Position numbers and translations under genes: made by a program. The notes below the pieces were generated by a model that worked only from the letters and a program-made list of their open reading frames with translations, was not told where the DNA came from and did not search any database. DNA of 64,000 nt from Elmis aenea (taxonomy: Eukaryota; Arthropoda; Insecta; Coleoptera; Elmidae), in the NCBI GenBank assembly GCA_947652605.1, contig OX393576.1, forward strand, positions 51,684,966 through 51,748,965, in the 5' to 3' direction. Numbering within the stretch: position 1 is the first letter of the stretch; every line of letters starts with the position of its first letter. Shown here piece after piece: positions 10,692 through 25,600 of the stretch.

Positions 10692-13600
10692 TTAAAACAG
10701 AATGTCAGCATTGGTCCCAGCACTAAATAAAATAGGTTCCTCCACTTCTTTTGCATTTGATTCATCTTGTTTTATTTCTGCAGCTGGAGTTGATGTGGTT
10801 CTAGTTACTCCTAACTGAAATTCATCTTGGGAGAATCCTGATTTAGGAATGTATGTAGCTAATGAGGAACCTACAAAAATTCAAACTACATCAATCTTAT
10901 ATTTATGTACTGGCAACTTAAGCCTAAACACATCTTTATTTGTTGCAACTTGTAAAATAACTACATATTTAAATAACTCCATAAGAGATGCAACTTTTAC
11001 ATCAAATTTAAAAGGCTATATGTTATACATCTATGTAGGTCGGTAAACCCGATTTTTTAAAGATATTTTTATTCGATAACCTTTAAATTATATTTTTTTA
11101 AAATTTCAATTGAAAATTCCCAAAACTGCAGAATTTACAGCTGGTCCAGCGGCCCCTCGCACACAGGTCACTTTGACGCGAAATTCATTCTTAATTATGC
11201 TTTATATTTTATCAAACATTTATTTTACACAATTAGTTATATTTTCATTCCAATATACAGGGTGTGTAAAAATTGGCAGAAGCGCTACACGTGGCGATGT
11301 TCTTCGTAAAATTCTCATTGAATAAATTCTAAGTCGAAAATCTTAATACGAAAATGTTGTACCATGCTTGCTGTGTCTGCAAGAGGTCCTCAAAGTTTTA
11401 ACATAGCCCTTTAATAAGCGTTATTATTTAATACTTGCACATGAAAAAGCTGCAATTTGGAATAAAAATAAATTTAGAATAGTATTTTTTCATAGATAAT
11501 GTGTTCTTCCTTTTAAAAATTGGTGTTAAAAATATGTAAATCACTGATTTGAATGAAAATAATACATATGGCAACATTGTCATAAGCTGTAATCTCTGTT
11601 TTTCTCGTAATTATTTCTAGTTTGTGTTTTACGATACCCAAAAGTTTGCAGCTATGTTTACGAACTGAAGGCTTTCAGTTCGAACAAAAATTGTAAATAC
11701 CTAAGTAAAAATTGCTGATAAAAAATGTCCAAACGCAAATCAATGTATGCAATGTTGCCAATTGTTTTTTCTTTAAATGGTTCCTGAGGCTATAGGAAGC
11801 ATGGTACAACATTTTTGTATCAAGATTTTCGACATAGAATTTTGCGAAGAACATCGTCACGTGTAGCGCTTCCGCCAATTTATACACACCCTGTATAATA
11901 AAAATGATAATTAAGAATAAACTTCGCGTCAAAGTGACATTAGGCTGGGCAGTTGTCATAGCATAATTCCAAGGCAGTACTGATTTTTGTCAAAACGCGT
12001 TTCTTAATTAGCTTAATTTTCAGTTATTGGAAAACTAAAAAAGTAAAAATGTATATTGATTACATTTATGGATACAGCATTTTTCTCTACAAAAAAACTA
12101 TTTGTAAATTTTTTTCTAAAATAATTAGGGGTGATAATATACGACTTTTAAAATTTTACCATTGAAACTAATGTTGCGTGATCCAAGTCCACACCCTGTA
12201 TAATATTTACTATGGCTTAGCTACGAGTATAAAGAGAAACTGTGAGTACCGCTCACAGACAGACGAACATTTATATCTCAAAAACGAATCGACCGATTTA
12301 CAAGAGATTCGGCACAGTGAATACTGATACAATTATCTAATTTTTGTCGTAGGATCTTTGTTTTAAACATCGTAGTCCATTTTTTATAAATTGAAGATCA
12401 AATTTTTAGTCTAACTTATTTACTTAAAACAGAATGTTGAATGCATCTATTTTGACGATCTTAACTAACAAATAAATGGCAATGTCGCTTATTAGGGCTA
12501 AACTAAATAACAATTAAAAATGTCTACTCCAAATTTTAACGATTAGCATAAACACAATCTAAAAACATAATTACGTTAATCAGAAAATAAAACACTTCAC
12601 ACATTTGAACATATGAGTTTGAGTAATTTCTTCACCGAATTTAAAATCAAAATTTCGTTGAATTAATACGATATTTCTGTTATTTTATGGAAAATTTCGT
12701 TGTACGTATTTAATTGAAAAACTTGGCAAAAAAGGCCTTCATGTTTAAAAGCAACTCATTTCTATTTATATTACGAAAGTTTACAAGCCAATTGTGGACA
12801 GTGAATGTGTATCATAATTATTTTATGCCACCAATATATCCCATGATGCAAACTACAAGAAGTTATTTGGAAGGACAACTTTTTTAAAAGGAAAGTACAA
12901 CCCACAGATTTGCTGTAGCTCATGTAACTAATAATAATAATTCGTGGCTCTACACCTGTGGCATTTTGTATCACCAAAACTAGATTTAGACCAATTAGGA
13001 AACAGCAAAAAAGTAAGCGTGCAAAAATAATTTATAATCAGTTAAATATTAATTGATTAAATAGTTACACATCTAATAAAAATAACGAATTTGAAAGTTG
13101 TGTATTAGCAATACGTGATTTTTTAATTTTTTTCTTGACTAATTTGTTAAAAAAATACATGAAAAGCAATAAATTCCTAGCAAAAACTTACAAAGAATAT
13201 GAATGTATAACAGCCCTGAATAAAAGCGAGTAAAATATTTGGTAAACAACTAAACAACATTTTTGGCAAGGTCGATTTGGTAATAATAATAATAACTAGT
13301 TGATATTACAATTCACAAAACTATACTTGCAGAGCTACTCTAAATGACATATTCCTAACTGGATTTACCAGTTTTTTTTTACATATTTATAAGTTTAGAA
13401 ACACCTTACAAAAATTGATAAAAATATGCCCAAAAATAGTGTGAGATAATGTCAAGTTCGTTACTTAATTATCCTCCTTTGTTTTGGTTTATACAATTTC
13501 AATGAATCATATCTCTTTGTTAGCAAAATGTTATCAATATATATTTGATTAAAAATGTAATATAGGTATACAACTTATCAGGTACTACAATCAGAAGTAC

Positions 13601-16600
13601 TTTTTCCTATTGGCTATTATTAGCAAGATTTAATTAATTTAATTGAACGTTAGCACAATAGTCCATTAATATAATAAAACGAATAATTAATTTTTTTATT
13701 ACAGTTTACAGTCAAACCTCGATATTTGATTCATTGGGGGAAAGGGTTAACAAAAAAACTGCTAGCGCTGTCGTAATAATACAGAAATTTACGCATCTAA
13801 CCCAGGAAAGTACTTGAGAAATTCTATTCGTTAAATCCAAAATCCGTTAAATCGAGGTTTTACTGTACTAAAAACCGCACTATTAACTGAGAAACTTACC
13901 ACTTAAAGTAGGAACAATATGGCCTGGATTTGCACCAGCAGGTGGATGCGTTTTGAGATCAGCTAGTAATGAATCTTCAGATGGGTATTCAAAAATTTCT
14001 GGTATAGCATCCACAAACTTAATCCTCATCTGAAAAAAAAAGAGCAACGATGGTTAACACACTTTGATCAATAACAGTAAACACTACTATATTTAAAACA
14101 GATACAACAATAACATAATGAAATATAACTTTTCAGTAGCAAACTTAAAAGATTATGGGTTGTAGTCAGATAAAAACTGAAAAACTACTGCAATAAAACA
14201 TGAGTTGCACTACTGCAAGCCCTTGTGGTTAAATATAAATATATCAGTGAAAGTTTTTGATGAAAATACGCTGTAATAAACAAACTAATTTAAATTTTAA
14301 AAGATTTACTGCTTCCCAATACAATAAATCAATTTACTATTTTAATTTGTTCAGTTTATGTTAGTAATTAGTAATTACAATACAGAATTATTTACAAATC
14401 AATCTATGATTGCTAATATCTGCGTTTGCAATAAAAAATATTAATGAAAAACATTTAAAGCACTTTTATTGTTCTTACAAATGCTTAAATATAGAACTGA
14501 AATATTGGTTTTCGATAATGCGATTGGTTTTCGTTTCATAATTTAAAAAAATTAAAATAAAGATAACAATATGCCTCAGTTGTATTTTGTTTGCTGTAAT
14601 AAATGAAAAGTATTGAACAAAAGGTGAACATTTGTTTATCTATAAATAATTAAGTTAATTTAAAGATAGTAAAACAAATATTTTGAAAATTTTGATATGC
14701 GAATGAATTAAGTATGCAAAGGAACATGGAGTCATCTTTGTTATATTGTGTTTTATTGTTGAGTATTGCTATGTTACTGTTAGCTTCAATTAAAATTAAT
14801 GTATTTAAAAAGTTTTCTATTTTTGTTAAAGCTTCCGGATATAACAATTATTTATGGATCTACAAAAACTGCATTCATTACATCATCTCTCTCTATACGG
14901 ACTTTGGAGGCCAATATTTCGCGGTACTATTTCAAGGTGGCGTTACTTCATTGTTTATTACACGTAATTTTTGTTGTTTTCGAGTAATTTATGGCCTACT
15001 ATATCACATGACTTACAAACTTTCTACAATAAGCGTAGCATAACTGGAGATAGTTTAAAAAAGCTTAAAAAGAAAGTGAATTAACGGCCATTACGGTCGA
15101 TTGGTTTCTTACAACAAAACATAAAAGTTTATGTCATAGCTTAAAAATTAGAGTAATAAATGAATCTCATAACATTAAAATGCGGTTTAAAATTGTAGAG
15201 TAACTTAAAAAATTAATTAGTTATACAAATTTTGAGAATTTCGAAATATCCTAATTTAATATAATCATAGATACATATTTAATTTGTGTTTATATCTACA
15301 AATTGTTCAGATAATGTGTCAGTAATTTTATTATTCGAAGCAATACAAAAAACTAAAACTATAGTAAACAAAAAGATACTGATACGCATTTTTTTAAAAA
15401 TAAATCGTCTCTTTATGCAAGACACGACTTTCTAAATAAATTTTTATGATGATTATAAAAATGTTTTTGGGAGAGTTGCGTTAAAGTTTGCTTATTAATT
15501 CGACGTTTCAGCAACCTTACCACTGCCATCGTCTGAAGGCTTCGAAATATTGAAAAAATACCGTTTTAAAACGTTTTTTAAAAAAACACTGATCCATCCG
15601 TCTGTAATTGACGGCAGCCACAGAGTTTATCATTTGTCATGGCTAATTAAATCTGTTGCTGTGGATTTTTGAACTGAATATAGTGAATATATGTATTGGA
15701 TAAAATACTTTTAATCGATTTCATTCTTGCATCAGCTAGATTTAAAAAATAATAGGATATTTTTCATTCATAAAAGCTCCTAGTCTTAGCAAATTTGATC
15801 ATGCCTATTTTTATTTAAACTAATTATTTAATAAATTCAAACATTTATCAATTGCTAGAGCAAGTGTCTGAACTTACACAAATACGAATTGTTTACTAAT
15901 GCATTCAATATCTATAAAAATAAGCGATGTCGTTCAACTTAAACTGCAGACATACAAATGATTTAAAAGTTGTATGCTTGAAAATCAATGGTTGTATCTA
16001 AATGAAAACACAAAAATTAAGTAGCAAAATATGATTGAATAAATAAAATTTTATACTGGTAACACAACTAAAAACGGCTTTTTAAAAAATGTGGTTGATA
16101 GCAAATTTTTCTTTTTGTTTAACATCTACAATAAAAACACGGAAATTATGTTTGATACGTAAGAAAACATAAATAGTGTTTATTAATGTAATTATTTGGT
16201 ACATGCCACTTTTTTTATCATATAGGTACTCGTATACCAGCTTAGTGAACAAATCAGTTATCTTATTTATAAAAAGAATCTCTTCTTAAAGAAAATATAT
16301 ACAAAGTTTCGAGACACTTGTCTCTTCGTCAGCATACTGTGCTATATTTTGTAACAATATTATAGCAATCATCATTGACAACGACGTTGATCCAAAACTG
16401 TATTAATTTAGTGAATAAATTTTTTTATCCTCTATTTCACATATTAGAGGATTAAAATTTGCTATTCTTTTATAAAAGTTTTAATTTATTTTTAATACCT
16501 CAACTTCATCACAATGTATCAAAAGTTTTGTTGTATGCAAATGTTCCGCAAGTGCTGAATTATTTGTTTTGTTTTATTTGGTACAAAGAATGTGTTCTTT

Positions 16601-19600
16601 CAGTCAAGTTCTAATGTTTACTTTGGCTTGTCCTAGATAACGCAAACAAGTACAAATAATTTTGCAATAACTCATCTTCCTTTCAAATAAGTTTTAATAG
16701 AAATTCTAAACCAGTTTCAGGGCTCGAGATTGTCATTTTTTTAAATTAAAAAATCACTTTTCATGTTACTCATACGAACTCGGTAAACTTAAAGGACGAA
16801 GTTAACGAGATAATTAAAAAAAACGAGGAGACGATGTCAATCAAGTCGAACATCTTGAGGAAAAAAGAAGTGCTAAAACAAACAAAAGCTGAATTAGTAC
16901 GAAGGTAGTAAAATCCATCCTTACGTATGGATAAGAATCTTGGACTTTAAAATATAAGAAAAGAGCAAACAAATAGGTACACAATGCGTTTCCTGCGAAG
17001 AATAGAAAAAAAAAACAAGAAAGGACCACATTGGGGACGAAGTATTTCGAAAACTATGAAAATAGCGCCTGTAGAGACAAAAACACAGGAAGATCAATTA
17101 AAATGGTACGGACATATGAGTAGAATAAAAGAAGATAGACTAAAGATGCATCCACACCAAGCGAGCGAGCGAGAACAAGCAAGAGCGAGCATTCGTTCGC
17201 ATTCGCTGGTGGTCGGAAACAAATGTTCGGGTTTGATCCAAACCGGACGATCATTGTCATGTTCGTTGTCGATCCATGTGCTCGTCATGGCTGATGAGAG
17301 AGTAGTTGCATGCGCCTCTTTTATTATGATTTTAAAGTTATTGAAAAACAAGAAAGCAAGACAGCAAAGGAGATAATGGACCTAAACAATTTTAAAAAAT
17401 CGCGAAATAAATGATTACTTCACTACCACGTTTGAAGCTGTAAAATCGGTGTACACATAGTACAAAAAATCTAAAAAAATCATTAACTTTGATGACCATG
17501 ACTTAATCCTCCACCCTGGAGATGGATAGACCGTAATTTAGTTTTCTAAAAATGTATTTAATCTAGATTATAGAATTTGCCGAATGAACAGGTAACAAGT
17601 AATTTTATAAGCATACCTACATATGTATATTTGACCATAAGACTACGCGTCTTTCTTCCTATTTTGTATTTTAAAATATTTACTTGTGAAATCCCATAGT
17701 TCAGGGCGATCGCGGTATGCATTCATCATTAATCAGTTCTAATATTCCTTCATTTGTCCACTGCATTTTTCACTATCCATAAATTTAGATAATATAACTT
17801 AAAATCACTAACACCAAAATCTGAACAAACTGAATGTTCGAAAATCTCGTCCAAACTGATAACTGAACGAGCAAGTGCACGAACTTTCTTTGAAGTACCG
17901 ACACGTTGCGGAACAACTTCGAGCGCAAGCGATCATACATTCGCTCGCTAACAAAGGTGTCCACACCGCTTGAGCATTCGCAGAAAACATCGTTCGCTCT
18001 TGCTCGCTCGCTTGGTGTGGATCCAGCTCGCAGTGTACGAAGCGAGAGAAACAAAAAAGAAACATAGGAAGATCGACGCGGATGCAGAAAAAATAAATAA
18101 GAGAAGCTGCAGAGGCGAAAGGATTAAGGCGGGAGGAAATAGACGATCTGACACAGGATAAAAAAAAATTAGAAACTATTCCGAAAAGACATCCACAAAC
18201 TCAACTCCAACCCAGTCTTACACCGCAAGATTAAAAGGCAATACGATTAAATTTAATAAATCAATTACTTAAAATTTAGAAATAATTCAAGCATTTAGCA
18301 AAAACTATTTGTTACGAAAAATTTCTCAATGTACACATTAAACTGCAGTAAGCAGTTTAATTCTTATGATTATTAAAATTACAGTTCACTTGGCACACTT
18401 TTAAGATTAAACGGGACCATAAAAAAAGATACGCACGACAGTTTTACGCTGTTCATTTTATAAATTGTAAACAAGGTAAATACAGGATATACATTAAAGT
18501 GGTCACACTAGACATTACTTATTATTTTACAGCTAATAACAGTACAAACCATTATCTCAAGCAGATCGAGCAACGACACCGAGCAACTCTATCCTGCACA
18601 TTTGCCCGTCACACGGGAGCATGAATGCGCGTTCACATGGAAAATATTTTTTTTTGTGGCACCATATTAAGAACAAGTGTGCAGCATTCATAATGAAACT
18701 GCCTAGGGATATGTGTTAGATCCTGTTATACCACATTTGGGTTAAGTCATCACTATAACATCGGCCAGAATTTCTAATCAAACGCCCGTTACTCGACATC
18801 ACACCAATTTGCCACAATATTAGCGAATATTAAATATTTACACTAAAAAAAATAAGACCATAAAACCTGCTAGGTATAAGACGCAGAAAAACAATTTTTA
18901 CACATAGCGCTTCTAAATCATGGGAAAATAAACCGAGGTTTATATTCATGATGCATGCTAGTCAAAATTTACTTGTAAATTTATAAATTTTATGTAAATT
19001 TATCACATAATAAAGCATAGAAGATAGTTCATTGCGATATGTAGCTACAGTGAGAAGCGTTTTAAGAAAGGTAGATGACCACCTTAGTCCTTTAAAGACA
19101 GGTAGGTCAAACACTACACGAGTAGTCTGTGGTGAACATTCCAGACTCGGCGATGCGATGGTCGCATACCTGAACTTCGCACCTGCTGTACTTCATATAC
19201 TCTGGTGTACACTTCAGTGAACAACAGGAAATGTTCAAAATACATAAGTAAAACACCCAACTTTATTAGTTACATGAACCAAATAGCTACGAAGGCCATC
19301 GCATTAAAAAATGTTTAAATTCGCCAAATACTTTTTAAAGCTTTTCATTTTCATGGAAAAAATGTTTTATGGGTTTTTGGTTTCGCAGGACTTCTAAATT
19401 AAGACTTTCTTCAAATTTCCAACTGATTTACTTATTTCAAACTTTGAACGAATGCTATCGGTAAAAATGTTATTTTAGTAACTTTTGTATGTATTTAACA
19501 ACATCGCGTTTGGTCAATTTTTGGAAGTCGTTTATTATCAAAAAATTACAATGTGTGTGTACGATATCTTGATAAACGGTACGGTAACAAGAATATTTCC

Positions 19601-22600
19601 TCCTCTAAATTGATTTTGATTAAACAAACTTGGCGCATGCACAATCCATGAGTATTAGCATTTCTACGGTAGAAAATTGGTAACTTTTTTACTCTAAAAA
19701 TTTCCAATGCAGTTGTAAAACACAATGCGGTCATCAGTTACAAAATATTGCGTATCTTTGAGAAAAACAAAAAAACGTAGAGCTCACAGGTTTATAAGAA
19801 TTTTCTATTTAATTTGTATTTCTGCATTTATACCTAGTATTATCAAACACTTTTTACAACCATCCCGTAGAATTTTTCGTTAAATGAAAAGCGTAAAATC
19901 CATTGAACAAATTTTACAATTTCTGAATACAATGACGTACCATAGGTCATTGGGTAGTACAAATGTCCGAAATTAAAAGAAAATACCACAAAAATTAGAC
20001 ACTCGGTTTTCAATACTTAAAAATTTAGACGTTAATACAACACTTTTACAAACTATCAAGAACATGGTTCTAGTTTTTATAGAACGAATACAGGAAGCAA
20101 TAAATTAGATTATTATAACATAGGTATATTTTTAATACGAAGCTTATTTTATCATTAACAGGAAACGTCCAAGTTTAAAACATCCTACAAACAAAAATAT
20201 ACAAAATGTGTGATAATTATCACTTATTAGTATGCAAGATTAATTAAGATGGTTTTTTTCAAGTCTGTCTGGAGTACAACCGCAAATTAATAAAACTTTT
20301 TTGATTTTCGTGATTTATATTCAGGGAAACAAAAAATTTTGTTGATACTATTTTAATTATTTATTTAAAATAATTGTGCTTATCGCACTATTCAAAATAA
20401 AAATAGTACAAATGCGCCAAACATTTATAGCAAACGTGTTTTTTTTCTAAATTTGAGATATTGTTGATACAAAAGATACGCAGGAAACTTTTCTCAGCTC
20501 TTTGCCAACTATTTTCTTATGATATTTGAAAAATTCCATAGACAATACTCGAATATTTTTTCCAAATGTACGACAAGTTTTATCACGCTGTTACCTGCGC
20601 AAACATTCTTAAAATCAAAATGGCATACATAAGTAATGAAATGTTGATTCTCAACGTATTAAATATGTGCATAATATAAATTGCAAATTAAGTATTAAAA
20701 GTAAAAAAAGCCAAGATTTGCAAACGAAGAAATTACCGTTATTATATGGATTAACATTTAAAGATTTTCTAACAATAAGCTCTGATAAAAAGATGAAGTT
20801 CTAGCTAAAAAAGGTAACTGTAAATTTGCAAAATTTATTTTTTACCGACTACTACTTTCATTGAATAAAAAACTAAAATGACTTTTTAGTTATACTAGTA
20901 ATTATTTAAGCAATAAATTAAAGTGCTTGGGTAAACATTGCAAAAAATACATCTTCAATATTAACCTCATTAAGGACAATTATTTTCTGACAAAACAAAA
21001 TATTACTACCTACTTTAATTGTATAAACTACCTTTATTAACTTTAATTAAGGTCAACAATTCCAAAATAAAACATGCAAAAATGCGTAAAAATTATGCGT
21101 AATTATCTTTAGAGGTGACTTTATATTTTGAAACAGGAAACCACTTACCGTTTCCGGTTTTTGTGGCAATTTTATCTAATAAATTATCTGTTTAGTCGAG
21201 AACAGGTTCAGTCACTCCATCTAGTTAGTAACTGTAGTCTAATAAGTTATTGGGATGCAAACAACTTATACTTTATAGTAATAAATGTGTATTAAAGGAT
21301 CAAAGCAAAATAAAAATTAGTGATACAACGATAATAAAAATAAAATAATAAAATACCCATGGTTTTAGTACGGGTTAGGTTATTTAAATAACAACTTTTA
21401 CGTTAATTATTGAAGCACAGGTATTAATGTTTACTTTTTTCGCTAACAATGTCAATATTTTTACTATTGTTTAATGTTATATTCATGAAAACATTAAAAA
21501 TACTAAAAAAACTAGCAGTAGAAAAATAAAATTTGTAAATTAGAGGAAGTTTTTTTGCTCGAGAATTTTTCCCGAAAATTCTTTTTTGAGAATTTCTCGA
21601 GTAAAAAGTAGGTATAATTTGTTTTTCGTATTTATCGAGAACAACAGCGTTTCTTCTCCAGAAAAAAGTAAAACATTTAAGACTAGTTTCGAAAAATGCA
21701 TCTAACAAAATTGAAAAGAAATGTTAATATTACATAACAAGAGTTGTAAGAAGTATATTACGCACGAAAGGAAAAGTTACGAGTGCGTAATTGCTTTTAT
21801 AACTCGTGTTATATAGCTTATTTTTTCTACGAACACATAATACCTACGATTTTAACGGATTTTTGGCTAATATACACATGTAATTACGTGGTCTTGTCAA
21901 TTTTGACGTAAGTCTACTTTTACGTTATGACTCACTTACTATGCATGCAGCTGTAAGAGTCATTTACATTAGTGGTAGTAGAAAAAATAGATTATTTATT
22001 ACTTGACACAGTTTGATACTGATGAAGAAGATGTTAATGAAGTTCCAATCAATGGAAATGAAGAATTGTCTTTTTAAGAACAATTAAATTTATTTATAGC
22101 AGAAAGTGTGAGAGAAGTGAAACTAACTTACTTGGTGATACTGACAAAAATCAGACTACTAAACAAGAATTTTATATAATTTAAACAACGGGTACAAGAA
22201 TTTGGAACTACTTAGAGATGCTTTGTCTACAATAAAGCCTATGTCAGTATAATATGAACGTAAATTTTATATTGCTAACGATTCTGTTAAAAAGAAGAGA
22301 AATAGATTGTCTAATAGGTACTAGTTTGGATGCGCTATGTTATTTGAATAATTATCTCTAAGTTGTACAATAAAAAAAACAACATTTCATTGTTATATAA
22401 CTTTTTAAACTGACTTTAATCGGGCAAATGTTATTTATATGTAATAAGATTTCTCTAGAATTAAGAAGCAAATTTTTCTTTTCTCAAGAAATGAAAACTA
22501 CCGAGAAATATTGAACACTAACTGGAGGGAACACACAATTTTTCGTCTGTTCTAGACGACATTAAAGATATATGGTGTTATCTCCATCCAAACGCATTTA

Positions 22601-25600
22601 TTTTCATTAAAGAATTGACCGTACTATAAGGGCGACGCCGTTCCCCCATTTCTTTCCATACGTTTTACTTATTTATCCACTTTGGTAGTCACAGAAAAAC
22701 TTCCAATCAAATACTTATGAGTGCCAATAATGTTAAATGAATGTAATCTCAAAAATAAATGCACAACAACGAAATGTATACAACTGCGACAACTCATTTT
22801 TTAAAGTAAATTAGTTCGCTACTAAAGTAACAAGTATGGGCTCTTCCATTTCTTTTAAATATACATTATATTTATTTAAAATGTACGCTGGTTGTTTTTT
22901 GTTGATAGACTGTTACAGTAATACGATAATAAACAATTATAGTCCTATAGATGGTTATCTATAATATGCAGTATAAAACTTTACGACTATTTTCTACTTT
23001 GAAAAGAAGAAGGGGATTATAAGTGAATTACTAAACCGGAAATTAATAAAACAAACTTTAAATTGAGTGTAATGGCTCTTGCTTTAAGTATACCGACCTT
23101 TAAATTTAAATAGTTTTTTGGTTTTTCATCTTAATAAAAGCTAATATAAGCTAACCAAAGTAGTTAAAAAATAACAAAATTAACATTATTCAGATGTGTG
23201 TGTATAAATTGGGCAACAATATTTTAAGTCAAAAATATTACATCAAATATGTTGCCCCTAGCTTAGTTACCCTCAAAAGATGTTTTTACTACGTATAAAT
23301 TTAGTAGTCCAAAATGTGTATAGCAATTTTTGCAGCCAATATTGGCACAGAATTAAAACTAAACTCTATAGTTCATCACAAGACAATAAACGATCAGTTA
23401 TTAACTAGATGTAACAGAGGTTAGTTATTTGAGTTGTGTCAATCAAGTAGTGCTAAAAATGTCCACCGTAACCACATACAATTTGGTAAGTAATAAAAGG
23501 ACATAAAAAATTATATCCATATTTGACGTGTCACTGCCTTTGCATACATTTCTTGGTTATGACTATTAAACACCAATAATGTTGTGAGTTTTATAATTTT
23601 ATACTTTAATGGGTTAATTAACAAACTAATAAAATGGTTTATATGTGATTGCTAACAAAAAGGACTTGCAACATAATCAAGGGGTATGGACATATACATT
23701 AAGAGGATACAATATGAGCATCAATAAAAACAAGACAAAGACCATGGTTATAACGCAGAATCATGCTAGACCAAAAAGGGATAAGGTAGTTATCCAATTT
23801 TAAATACTAAGGAATGATAATTGCAAATAATGGTGAACTGGAAAAAGAACTGAAGAACAGTAGCTGCAGCGACGAAATTTTACCACCTCACTAATAAATG
23901 CTTGATAAGTAAGAAAGAGATCTCAAAAGAAACTAAGCGCGAGTATTTAATGCAGTGTACGTACCAATTCTTACTCATATTTTAGAAACTTGGGCATTAA
24001 CAAGAAAGCAAAACAAAGGATACAGACGCAGGAGATAAGATTTTTGAGCAGAACAGAAGGATGTAGACGAATTGATAAGATTAGCAATGATAAAATCAGA
24101 AAAAGCCTAGGAGTGAAAGATGTTAAGAAAACCAATGGAGACAAGCCGATTTAGATGACTGAGACATGCCAGAAAGCAGGTACGCATTAATGGGATGGAA
24201 TACGAAGTTTGAGGGAAAAAAGTAGAGAAAGACCAAGAACAAAAGGGGACTACGAAGTAAGACAAAGACTGAAAGAAAAAGGAGTCGGCTAGAGAGATGC
24301 GCCACAGTTAGCCAATGACAGGTGTGGAGAAACATAATCAAGAACTAGGAAAACAAACCCCGACACTAGATGGAACAAGAGGACACGATTAAGAAGATGC
24401 AATTGTTATAGTCCAATTTTTAAATAAATAAAAATATACGATACATATGATATTTTTAGTTCAAGTACAAAATAACATTTCCAATCACTCAATAACGTAC
24501 TACTTATAACCTATTCATGGTAAAATTTAGCACTTTTAACATTTACGAGTATTTGTGATCTTTGTTAAATGAGTAGTGTCAATATGTACATAATATATAG
24601 CTTTGCAATATACAGCGAAAACAAACTTCAAGATATAACAAAATTCAGTCACACTTTCAATAATAATAATAATTGAATACCGCACGCGATTCTCACATAG
24701 TTACATCACGTCACACAATTATCATTGCATCACAATACAAAGTTCATGAACTTGATTTAGTCGCTTATAATATATTGTAATATTACACCCTGGAGGGTCA
24801 AAGTTTAATATGTAAACTAAGGCATTCCACATGCTCGATAATGACACATTTTTGATGCAAGGTTAATGAGGCTATTACAATGTGTTCGACTTAAATGTCT
24901 CAACAACAAAATAACAAAACAAACAGAATTGTTTCCTGCTTAGATAAACTGCGGATGTTAACATCGTCGCGGTCACACCTCGATGAAACAAGAGTTCAAA
25001 GAAACCAACCTGACTGTATTAGCTATCATTATGACACAATAGTAAACAAATAACACTTCTGTTTTGAAACCTAAGCCCAACAGAGTGTAAGGTTGCGTTT
25101 TAATTAATAAAATAAATATTTCAAGTTCATGTAGTCACCTTAATTACTTTTAAGAGTTAGTTTTCACATTTAGTTTCCCATTATGTACCAATAATTTTCG
25201 ATGACTTAATACGTGTTTGCTAAGAGTCCTATATCCAGCTTAGTAATATTTAAAAAAAAATCGTTGTGTAAGCGGTCATAAAATACCCAAGAATTCCATT
25301 GTCATCGTGCCGCTTTAGAAACTATATTTTACCTATCGAATATCTTGTTCATATCCATTAACCGTCAATAAAGACGTCAGATTATCACCTTTAAAATAAA
25401 TACATACATAATAACAATCGAATGACGGTATTGAATTTCGAAATAATTGTTGTCCCTTTTTTAGATAACAAGTCGATTTGTTATAAGTGACAAGGGTATA
25501 AGTCACTTAGTTAAAAGGAAAAGATTAAACAAAGTGGAAAAAATACCTGAGTAATTATAACTAACTACACAAATATTAAACGTATGTATGTTTAAGTATT

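Noticed and set aside
11675..11959. 94-codon minus-strand frame, often annotated in insects as a hypothetical protein (text GVYKLAEALH)
   Set aside because: It is the translated arm of the MITE at 11258-11893.
17785..18161. Four overlapping frames on both strands
   Set aside because: They arise from the GAGCGAGC inverted repeats and the RT relic; none is an independent gene.
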